This document shows, piece by piece, positions 36,624 to 43,394 of a stretch of DNA of 57,684 bases. The notes beneath the pieces were generated by a model. That model was not told the DNA's origin. It was given only the letters and a program-made list of their open reading frames with translations, and made no database searches. Position 1 is the stretch's first letter. Every line of letters begins with the position of its first letter. The position numbers and the translations under genes are program-made. Origin of the DNA: Myxococcota bacterium (GTDB lineage: Bacteria; Myxococcota_A; Bradymonadia; UBA7976; UBA1532); the NCBI GenBank assembly GCA_018813065.1, contig JAHJCH010000017.1, forward strand, positions 1 through 57,684, read 5' to 3'.

Positions 36624-37668
36624 GCGCGCCAGCCGCTTTATGCGTGTGCTGCGCGAGGCGCCGGGGCGCAGCCCGCGCAACCTCCACAAGCTGAGGGCCG
36701 AGCTGGGCATCTGCCCCAGCCACGCCCGCCGGGTCCACCAAGAGAGCGCATTCGAGCTTTTGGCCTTTGACCCCGCGCAGGCCAAGCCGGGCGTCGATCC
36801 GGTGCTGCTGATCCCCTCGCTGATCAACCGCTGGTATGTGCTTGACCTGCTCGACGGCCACAGCTTGATCCAGGCGCTCAACGCCGAGGGGCTGCGGGTC
36901 TACGTCTTAGCCTGGCGAGACGCCCATGACGGCATGGGGGCCATCCCGCTTGCGCGCTACGTCTCTGAGTTTATGGGCCGGGCGGTGGAGCGGGCGTGCC
37001 GTGACGCGGGCGCGGCGGCGCTGACGCTCTTGGGCCAATGCCTCGGCGGCACGCTGAGCCTGGCCTACGCGGCGCGCTACCCCAGGCGGATCGCGCGGCT
37101 GATCGCGTTGACGACCCCGGTGGACTTCTCCCAGGAGAGCGTGCTGGGGACGTGGAGCAGCCGGGAGGTCATCGACGTGGATCGGATCGCCGCCGCTTAT
37201 CCGGGGGTGATCCCCAACCGCATCACCTACGGCGCCTTCCCGCTGCTGGACCCGCGCGCGCTCATCTCGCGCCGCCGGGTGCTCTTTCAGATGATCGACA
37301 ACGCCGAGTTTGTGCAGCTCTACCAAGCGCTTGAGCTGTGGACGACGGACCACCTCCCGGTCGCCTGCGGCGCGCTCATTGGGATCACGCGGGGGCTCTA
37401 CCAAGAGAACCAGCTTTGGCGTGGGGACTGGATCATCGAGGGGCATCGGGTCGAGCTTGAGGACATCCGCTGCCCGGTGCTCAACGCCCGCGCCGCCCAC
37501 GATCACATCGTCCCAGCCGCCGCCAGCGAGGCGCTCCAGCACAAGATCAAACACGCCCAAGGCTTCATCTCACCGATGGGTCACGTCACGCTGATCCTCG
37601 CCAGCCCCTTGAGGGCTCAGACCTACGCCGCGCTGGCGCAGTTTTGCCAAACGGAGGCCACCCCATGA
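36610..37668 (+). CDS. phaC: Class III-type PHA synthase PhaC, copy 2
   Basis: The 352-residue enzyme has a lipase-like box LGQCLGGTL (Cys144), Asp298 (ARAAHDHIVP) and His325 (PMGHVTL). IPSLINRWYVLDLLDGHSLI and WSSREVIDVDRIA are typical PhaC segments. It is well diverged from PhaC1 at 26,888. GGAGG lies seven bases before the ATG. Its unit includes an acyl-CoA synthetase and PhaJ, suggesting monomers derived from fatty acids; PhaC1 lacks such neighbours. Confidence 0.93.
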   Translation: MHLVERASRFMRVLREAPGRSPRNLHKLRAELGICPSHARRVHQESAFELLAFDPAQAKPGVDPVLLIPSLINRWYVLDLLDGHSLIQALNAEGLRVYVLAWRDAHDGMGAIPLARYVSEFMGRAVERACRDAGAAALTLLGQCLGGTLSLAYAARYPRRIARLIALTTPVDFSQESVLGTWSSREVIDVDRIAAAYPGVIPNRITYGAFPLLDPRALISRRRVLFQMIDNAEFVQLYQALELWTTDHLPVACGALIGITRGLYQENQLWRGDWIIEGHRVELEDIRCPVLNARAAHDHIVPAAASEALQHKIKHAQGFISPMGHVTLILASPLRAQTYAALAQFCQTEATP

Positions 37669-39185
37669 GCACACAGCATCGCTTTGACATCAGCCGTTGG
37701 CCGAGGATGCAGGCCCATTGGCGTCCTGATCAGATCGCCCTACAAGAAGGCGAGACGCGCGTGAGCTACCGCGCGCTGGCCGATCGAATTGACGGGCTGG
37801 CGGGCGCGCTGAAGGGCCTGGGGATCTGCTTTGGAGATCGGATCGCGCTCTTGACGCTCAACCGCTGCGAGGCCATCGAGATCATCTTCGCCGCCGCGCG
37901 GATTGGGGCCATCGCCGTGCCGCTCAACTACCGGCTGACGGCGCGCGAGCTGGCCTTTATGCTGCGCGACAGCGCGCCCAAGGCGCTCTTCTTCGACCCG
38001 GATCTCAAGGCGCTGGAGGCGGCGCTGCATGGCGAAGAGATCCCCGCGATGGAGATCGTGGAGATCGGCGAGGGCTACGAGGCGCTGCTGACGCGCGGCG
38101 CGCTGACCTCACCGGAGCCGGAGGGCGCGATTGAAGAGTCTACGCCGCATCTGATCATGTACACGGCGGGGACGACGGGGCTGCCCAAGGGCGTGACGTT
38201 GAGCCACGGCAACACCTTTTGGCAGATCATCAACGCCGTCAACCTGGGCATCCTGCCGGGGGCCATTGGGCTGGCGGTGCTGCCCTTTTTCCACATTGGC
38301 GGGCTCAACGGCTCGGTGACGCCGCTGCTGTTTATTGGTGGGACGACGATCATCCAAAAGCAGTTTGATCCCAAGGAGACGATCAGGCTGATCGTGGCCC
38401 ACAAGGTCCAGGGGATGCTGGGGGTGCCGGCCATCTTCCTGGCCTTAGCGGCGCAGCCCGCGTTTCACACGGCGGACTTGAGCCACGTCGTGGCCTTTAC
38501 GAGCGGCGGCGCGCCCTTACCGTTGCACACGATCAAGCTCTACGAGGCGCGGGGGATTGTCTTCCGCCAGGGCTATGGGCTGACCGAGGCCTCTCCGGGC
38601 GTCACGGGGATGGAGCCGCAGGACGCCTACGTCAAGCCGGGGTCTGTGGGGCGGGCGTGCCATCACACGGAGGTGCGTATCGTCAACGAGGATGACGAGG
38701 CGTGTGGTGTTGGAGAGCGCGGTGAGGTGGTGGTGCGTGGCCCCAACGTCATGCTGGGCTACTGGAATCGGCCGGAGGCGACGTCGGAGGCGCTCAAGGG
38801 GGGTTGGTTGCGGACGGGGGACGCGGGGATGATCGACGAGGAGGGTTACCTCTTTGTCTACGGTCGCCAGAAGCAGATGATCATCAGTGGTGGTGAGAAC
38901 ATCTATCCACAGGAGATTGTCAACGCGCTCACGGAGCATCCGGGTGTGATTGAATGCGCGGTGATGGGTGTAGATGACGAGCGATGGGGGCAGAGGCCAG
39001 CGGCGTTTATTGTTAAGTGGCCGCACATTGAGCTGACGGCGAGCGACCTGGAGGGTTTCCTTGAGGGTCGCATCGCGCGCTTCAAGCATCCCAGAGACTA
39101 TCACTTCTTACCGATGCTGCCGCGCAGCGCGGCGGGCAAGGTCCTCAACAGCGAGCTTGAGAAGTACTTACAGGAGAGATCATGA
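37665..39185 (+). CDS. Acyl-CoA synthetase (AMP-forming, ANL superfamily)
   Basis: The 506-residue enzyme should activate a carboxylic acid to its CoA thioester through an acyl-adenylate. The P-loop-like MYTAGTTGLPKGVTLSHGN, YGLTEASPG, GWLRTGDAGMIDEEGYLFVYGR and ISGGENIYPQEI are the family motifs, and PRSAAGKVL contains the C-terminal lysine. It overlaps phaC2 (ATGA) and phaJ (ATGA). The substrate is likely a fatty acid feeding the PHA route. Codon use becomes richer in G/T third positions toward its end. Confidence 0.92.
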   Translation: MSTQHRFDISRWPRMQAHWRPDQIALQEGETRVSYRALADRIDGLAGALKGLGICFGDRIALLTLNRCEAIEIIFAAARIGAIAVPLNYRLTARELAFMLRDSAPKALFFDPDLKALEAALHGEEIPAMEIVEIGEGYEALLTRGALTSPEPEGAIEESTPHLIMYTAGTTGLPKGVTLSHGNTFWQIINAVNLGILPGAIGLAVLPFFHIGGLNGSVTPLLFIGGTTIIQKQFDPKETIRLIVAHKVQGMLGVPAIFLALAAQPAFHTADLSHVVAFTSGGAPLPLHTIKLYEARGIVFRQGYGLTEASPGVTGMEPQDAYVKPGSVGRACHHTEVRIVNEDDEACGVGERGEVVVRGPNVMLGYWNRPEATSEALKGGWLRTGDAGMIDEEGYLFVYGRQKQMIISGGENIYPQEIVNALTEHPGVIECAVMGVDDERWGQRPAAFIVKWPHIELTASDLEGFLEGRIARFKHPRDYHFLPMLPRSAAGKVLNSELEKYLQERS

Positions 39186-39607
39186 CAGGCAAGACCATCC
39201 ATGAGCTTGAGGTGGGCCAAGAGGCGAGCTTTAGCAAGACGCTCACTGAGTCAGACGTCTACCTCTTCGCGGGGGTGACGGGCGACCTCAACCCGGCGCA
39301 CATCGACGAAGTGTACGCCTCTAACACCTTCTTCAAGACGCGCATTGTCCATGGGATGCTCTTAGGTGGGATGATCTCAGCGGTCTTGGGCAGCAAGCTG
39401 CCGGGTCCGGGCACGATCTACGTCAAGCAAGACCTGCGTTTCAAGGCGCCGGTGCGTATTGGTGACACGGTGACCGCGAAGGCCATCGTGAAGTCTTTGG
39501 ATTTAGAGAAGAATCGTGTTGTGTTGGAGACTGTGTGTGTGAATCAAGATGGTTTATTGGTGTTGGTGGGTGAGGCATTGGTGAGTCCAAGGGTGTCAAA
39601 GGGTTAA
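39182..39607 (+). CDS. phaJ: (R)-specific enoyl-CoA hydratase PhaJ (MaoC family)
   Basis: PhaJ hydrates trans-2-enoyl-CoA from beta-oxidation to (R)-3-hydroxyacyl-CoA, the PhaC substrate. The hydratase-2 motif AGVTGDLNPAHIDEVYA contains catalytic Asp35 and His40 in the usual spacing, and VHGMLLGGMISAVLG and TVTAKAIVKSL fit the hot-dog fold. Length 141 is typical. It ends the second PHA unit: acid activation, oxidation, PhaJ and PhaC2 form a complete route from fatty acid to polymer. Hairpins follow the stop. Confidence 0.92.
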   Translation: MTGKTIHELEVGQEASFSKTLTESDVYLFAGVTGDLNPAHIDEVYASNTFFKTRIVHGMLLGGMISAVLGSKLPGPGTIYVKQDLRFKAPVRIGDTVTAKAIVKSLDLEKNRVVLETVCVNQDGLLVLVGEALVSPRVSKG

Positions 39608-39730
39608 CGAGCTTTAGCTCGTTGTCCCTTTGTCACCCGACCCGAGTGAAAGTGAGCCCGTAGGGTTCACTTTCGCGAGGGCCAGCCCAGTCAAAGGGTT
39701 AACGAGCCCTTTGTCACCCGACCCGATTCA
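39594..39730. repeat. Direct repeats and two hairpins downstream of phaJ
   Basis: The sequence GTCAAAGGGTTAACGAGC occurs near 39,594 and again near 39,690, each followed by CCTTTGTCACCCGACCCGA. AACGAGC (39606-39612) pairs with GCTCGTT (39617-39623) over a TTTA loop. A longer stem runs from 39,648-39,659 to 39,663-39,674 (one G-T pair). No long T-run follows, so they look like processing or Rho-type ends of the PHA transcript. Confidence 0.6.
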
Positions 39731-39764
39731 AAAGATAAGTGATTGTTTGTAGCAAACCCATCGA

Positions 39765-40634
39765 TCAAAAGATCAGGCTCACACCCGCCTCAAAGATCCC
39801 ACTACTAAAATCGGTCATATTATCCTCATCGCCGCCGACCTCGCGGAAGGTCGCCAGGGCGGCGAAGCGATCAGAGATACGCAGATCTACGCCGAAGGTG
39901 GCATAACCCACCATATCGAGATCGGCGGAGAAGTTGGGCTTAAGCGCCGCGCGATCATCTGGACCGACGTTCTCGTAAGGCTCATCCTCTGCGCTGGTCA
40001 TCATCCCGGTGTCAAAGCCAAAGCCTGCGAAGAGATAGAGGTGCTGACCGACGCGCACGGTTGGATAGATGGTGGTGGCGAAGTAGGGGCGGGCATACTC
40101 CACGTTGATCACATCGTGATCCGCGACGCAGTTTTGGGCGTCATAACCATTCTCGCCATAGCAGCTGACTGAGAGCTGGGTTTGATAGTGACGCATCCCC
40201 AGCTCAAAGGACATCCCCACGTGAAAGCGACCCGTCCCTGGGCTCGCCCGGAAGCGCCCGCCGTACTGCATCGTGGCGCCCTTGGGAGAGACGCCGTGGA
40301 TGCCATCGCTGCTGTCACTGAGGGCGGTATCAAAGACAGCGCTCAGCTCCACCTTACCCGCCCGCAGCGCCATATCCCCATGCCCGATGCTCGTCGGCGT
40401 GTGCAGCTCTGCGCCCTCCTCACCCACACCGCCCAGCCCCCCGCCCGCGCCGAAGCCCAAGGTTAAGCGCGCCTCACGTGGCTGGTCTTGCACGGGCGCG
40501 GCGGCCAACATGGTCTGCCCTGGGGTCAGCTGCTGAATGGAGTGAGCGCGGCGAGAGGGGCTATAGGGGCCACCACATCCAACAAAGCTGAGGAGCGTGG
40601 CGCTGGCGACGAGGAGGAGCAGGTGAGCACGCAT
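39765..40634 (-). CDS. Predicted beta-barrel lipoprotein or outer-membrane protein
   Basis: The 289-residue product has a lipobox-like signal LLSFVGC (Cys20), a short Ser/Gln linker, then strands (RLTLGFGAGGGLGGVG, GMSFELGMRHYQTQLSVS, HLYLFAGFGFDTGMMTS, DMVGYATFGVDLRISDRFAALATFREV) and ends GIFEAGVSLIF, a barrel-type C-terminus. It has two cysteines in SCYGENGYDAQNC that could form a disulfide in a loop. Its 3' end faces phaJ, so the two units converge. No family is recognised. Confidence 0.65.
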   Translation of the reverse strand: MRAHLLLLVASATLLSFVGCGGPYSPSRRAHSIQQLTPGQTMLAAAPVQDQPREARLTLGFGAGGGLGGVGEEGAELHTPTSIGHGDMALRAGKVELSAVFDTALSDSSDGIHGVSPKGATMQYGGRFRASPGTGRFHVGMSFELGMRHYQTQLSVSCYGENGYDAQNCVADHDVINVEYARPYFATTIYPTVRVGQHLYLFAGFGFDTGMMTSAEDEPYENVGPDDRAALKPNFSADLDMVGYATFGVDLRISDRFAALATFREVGGDEDNMTDFSSGIFEAGVSLIF

Positions 40635-40759
40635 GGGATCTCCGGGGCTGAGGATGGCGGCCCTTTCAGCGAGAACTATGCCAGGGGGTTGAGCGTCGCG
40701 CGAGTAGAGACGCAGACGCCCTTCGTGAACTCGGCTTCACGCGGTGGGTGTGACTGGGC
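40635..40759. other. Short spacer between the barrel gene and the 151-residue lipoprotein
   Basis: The promoter of the barrel gene must lie in these 125 bases. I see no convincing -10/-35 pair, and no terminator for the DUF4349-type trio upstream. Confidence 0.35.
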
Positions 40760-41215
40760 TCAAGCGCCTGGATCAAAGGTCTTCATCGCCGCCTTGAGGT
40801 CCTCCTCCAAGGGGGCGTAGAGGGGGTAAGGGCCAGCCACCTCCACTAAGATCACCCGCTCACCGACGACGAAGAGCGTCTCGCTCATCACCCAGTCCTC
40901 GGCGCCGTGTGGGACGAGGAACTCCAAGGTGCAGCCGTCGAGCCCTTTGGTGGTCTGAAAGCAGGCCTTGGCCGACTTGACGGCGTAGCCGCGCTTCTCC
41001 AGGTGCCCTGACATGGCGTCCACCCAGAAGGCCAGCTCCGCCTTGGGCTCATTGGGCACCTCGCGGGCCTTGAGCATGACCCCATCGGCGGTGATGTAAC
41101 GAAAAGCGTCGCTCTGCTCAAAGCGCTTAAAGCGCTCAGGGGCTTGCAGCGTGTAGCTGGGGCCACAGGCGCTCAAAGACAAGAGGCTCAGCAGCAAAAT
41201 GAGGGCGCGGCGCAT
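40760..41215 (-). CDS. Small lipoprotein related to the C-terminal domain of the 41,857 gene
   Basis: The 151-residue product has a lipobox LSLSAC and then YITADGVMLKAREVPNEPKA, FWVDAMSGHLEKRGYAV, SETLFVVGERVILVEVAGPY and EDLKAAMKTFDPG. This layout parallels the last part of the 431-residue protein two genes upstream (ANEPLGDARFWADAVRYEM, QGEQLFVLEVFFPDEAAW, VTSALNSF). It seems to be that domain on its own. It follows the 41,216 gene with no gap. Function is unknown. Confidence 0.7.
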   Translation of the reverse strand: MRRALILLLSLLSLSACGPSYTLQAPERFKRFEQSDAFRYITADGVMLKAREVPNEPKAELAFWVDAMSGHLEKRGYAVKSAKACFQTTKGLDGCTLEFLVPHGAEDWVMSETLFVVGERVILVEVAGPYPLYAPLEEDLKAAMKTFDPGA

Positions 41216-41857
41216 CTAATCCCTCCCAAACTCGCGCTGAAAGCGCGGCAAATCAACGGTGTTGAGCCAGTCGAAGGGCGAGTGAACATAGGTGATTTTG
41301 GCCTTGGCGCGGAACTGAAACTGCACCGTCACCGCCGCCCAACGGGCGCGCTCGCGCTGCACCCGCAGCGCCCCTTTGATCTGCTCAATCTCCTGCACAA
41401 GCGTCCGCATATTGCGCTCGATCTCCAAGGTGGCGTGGAGGTTCGAGCCATCAAAGAAGGTGCGCAGCTTCTTAAATATCTTGGCCTTAGAGCGCAGCCG
41501 CCCCTCCTCGCGGGCGATCTCCTCGGTGAGATCCGCCCGCTGAAGGGTCTTCTGCATCACCAGCCCATGGGTGGAGGCTTGGCGGAGGAACTCATTGAGG
41601 CGCGTCGGCGGCAACTTGAGCCGTAAAGATTGGTTGTTCAGCGCCGTGTGGAAGCCGCCCATCTCCTGCGCCAGCTTCATCAGCTCCGCGCGGATCTGAT
41701 CGGGGTGGATCACCTTGAGGATGAGATCAGCGGAGAGCGCCGTAGCGCGACCAGGGGTGATCTCCACCTCTGGGGCCGCGTCGGGCGTGGGTGAGGCGAT
41801 GGTCGTGGGCGCGGCGGGCGCGCAGAGGCAGATCAAGGACAATAAGACAGAGAACAT
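41216..41857 (-). CDS. DUF4349-like periplasmic protein
   Basis: The 213-residue protein (ATG 41,857; a GTG three bases earlier overlaps the previous stop) has a signal peptide and a DUF4349-type core: ADLILKVIHPDQIRAELMKL, SLRLKLPPTRLNEFLRQ, ADLTEEIAREEGRLRSK (coiled coil), RNMRTLVQEIEQIKGALRV and AAVTVQFQFRAKA. It corresponds to the N-terminal domain of the 41,857 gene. A basic tail (LPRFQREFGRD) follows. The trio seems to be a duplicated and split two-domain lipoprotein. Function is unknown. Confidence 0.7.
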   Translation of the reverse strand: MFSVLLSLICLCAPAAPTTIASPTPDAAPEVEITPGRATALSADLILKVIHPDQIRAELMKLAQEMGGFHTALNNQSLRLKLPPTRLNEFLRQASTHGLVMQKTLQRADLTEEIAREEGRLRSKAKIFKKLRTFFDGSNLHATLEIERNMRTLVQEIEQIKGALRVQRERARWAAVTVQFQFRAKAKITYVHSPFDWLNTVDLPRFQREFGRD

Positions 41858-43152
41858 CACTTGACCTTAAAGCTGTTAAGGGCCGACGTGACCGCCGCGC
41901 CGTGCTTCTCCCAGGCCGCCTCGTCAGGGAAGAAGACCTCCAAGACGAAGAGCTGCTCCCCCTGCGCTTGGACCCCGATGAGGTAGTAGCGGGGCCGCAG
42001 CGTCTTGCTGCGGAAGAGGTGCCAAGCCAGGCCTGCTGCCGTCCCATCCTTGAGGTGCTCCTCATCGCGCCCGTTCATCTCATAGCGCACCGCGTCGGCC
42101 CAGAAGCGCGCGTCGCCGAGGGGCTCATTGGCCACCGCGCCGACGCGGATCAAGGTCGTGTCCGCCGCCTGCGCGCGATAATAATCCTCCTTCTCAAAGG
42201 TGACGAAGCCCTTGGGCAGATCGAGCGCGACCTTGCCCTTGCCCTCCTTCAAGGTCACGCGGTGCGCCTCAAGCTGGCGCACCCAGGGGAAGGGGGAGCG
42301 ATGGAAGCGCGCCTGCGTGTTCACCACCATGGGCGTTAAAGCGACGGTGATCGTTGAGAAATCAGCGAGCTTCTTGAGCGTCTGAAGGATCGACTCCATC
42401 GACTCGATCTGCTCACTCAATCGTTTAATCTCTTGAAGCACGCGGAGACGCTCATTAACGTCTTTAGTTTGCTCTAGGAGCACTAATAAACGATCTCTTG
42501 CTTGGCGAGACACCGCCAACCGCGCCGAAATATCAGTATACTTCCCAGAGACATCTAAGGCTTGGATTTGACGGTCAAGCACCTCCCCCAAGGTCGCAAA
42601 GTGCTTTATGCTGGCCTCAAACTCATTAGAAGGTACACGCACGACGATCACTTGATCCGTCAGCGATTGAATATAGCCCTTCTTCGCCTCAACCCATAAG
42701 GTGATCTGGTCCATCGTCTCCAGAGGGCGGCGCACGCGCAGGTTGAGCTGCCCCGTGTAGACGACCATCGGATCGCTGGCGACCTCCTGGCCTTGAGGCG
42801 CCTTGGCACGCGGCTCGGTCTGATCGGTGCTCTCCTTCTTCGGCGGCGGTGGCGGCGGCGCGCTGCGATTAAAGGAGCCCCCGCTGACCTTGCTTGGGGC
42901 GGGCGGGGCGGGGCGCGCGCTCGCCGCCATCGGCGCCGCGTCTGCCGTGAGCAGCTCGCCCTCGACGGCGTCCTCCTCGAAGTCATAGCCGCCGTCGTCG
43001 GAGGGGCGAGTGACGACCGCCTCGCGGGCGGCGAAGCCCGGCGCGGGGGCCTCTTGAGGGGCATAGGCGCCGTCGGCCATCCGATAGCTCGGCGAGCTGC
43101 CGCCGCAGCCCAGGGAGAGGGCCAACGCGCAGGAGAGGATGAGTGATCTCAT
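41857..43152 (-). CDS. DUF4349-like two-domain lipoprotein
   Basis: The 431-residue lipoprotein (LSLGC, Cys16) has a long Pro/Ala/Asp linker to about residue 130 and then DUF4349: TGQLNLRVRRPLETMDQITL, VIVVRVPSNEFEASIKHFA, YTDISARLAVSRQARDRLLV (start of a coiled coil), VLQEIKRLSEQIESMESIL, ISTITVAL-like strands and, after about 320, a second domain (FEKEDYYRAQAADTTLIRVG) similar to the small lipoprotein at 40,760. The three genes overlap or abut and form one operon. DUF4349 proteins are membrane-associated; no mechanism is known. Confidence 0.8.
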   Translation of the reverse strand: MRSLILSCALALSLGCGGSSPSYRMADGAYAPQEAPAPGFAAREAVVTRPSDDGGYDFEEDAVEGELLTADAAPMAASARPAPPAPSKVSGGSFNRSAPPPPPPKKESTDQTEPRAKAPQGQEVASDPMVVYTGQLNLRVRRPLETMDQITLWVEAKKGYIQSLTDQVIVVRVPSNEFEASIKHFATLGEVLDRQIQALDVSGKYTDISARLAVSRQARDRLLVLLEQTKDVNERLRVLQEIKRLSEQIESMESILQTLKKLADFSTITVALTPMVVNTQARFHRSPFPWVRQLEAHRVTLKEGKGKVALDLPKGFVTFEKEDYYRAQAADTTLIRVGAVANEPLGDARFWADAVRYEMNGRDEEHLKDGTAAGLAWHLFRSKTLRPRYYLIGVQAQGEQLFVLEVFFPDEAAWEKHGAAVTSALNSFKVK

Positions 43153-43394
43153 AGTCCTCCTTGTGGTCTGGAGAGGCGCTCAAGGTAGCACGTGCGGGGC
43201 GTGGCTCGAAGTGAAAGCCACCTCAGCGGAGGGTCCGTCGAGCCTCAAGGCGCCTCAACCTCACCGCGTGTGGCGGCGCGGCTGGAGGATGATGATCAGG
43301 GGCATCGGCTCAAGCAGGCTGAGGCTGGGGGGCGGGGTGCTCATGGTCGAGAGGGATCGCCATCGGCGCGGGGGGAGGCAAGGGCGGAGGTGCG
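43153..43394. other. Spacer between two minus-strand lipoprotein genes
   Basis: About 240 bases, GC-rich, no credible gene. It should contain the promoter of the DUF4349-type operon. No terminator is obvious for the cysteine-repeat gene upstream. Confidence 0.35.
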
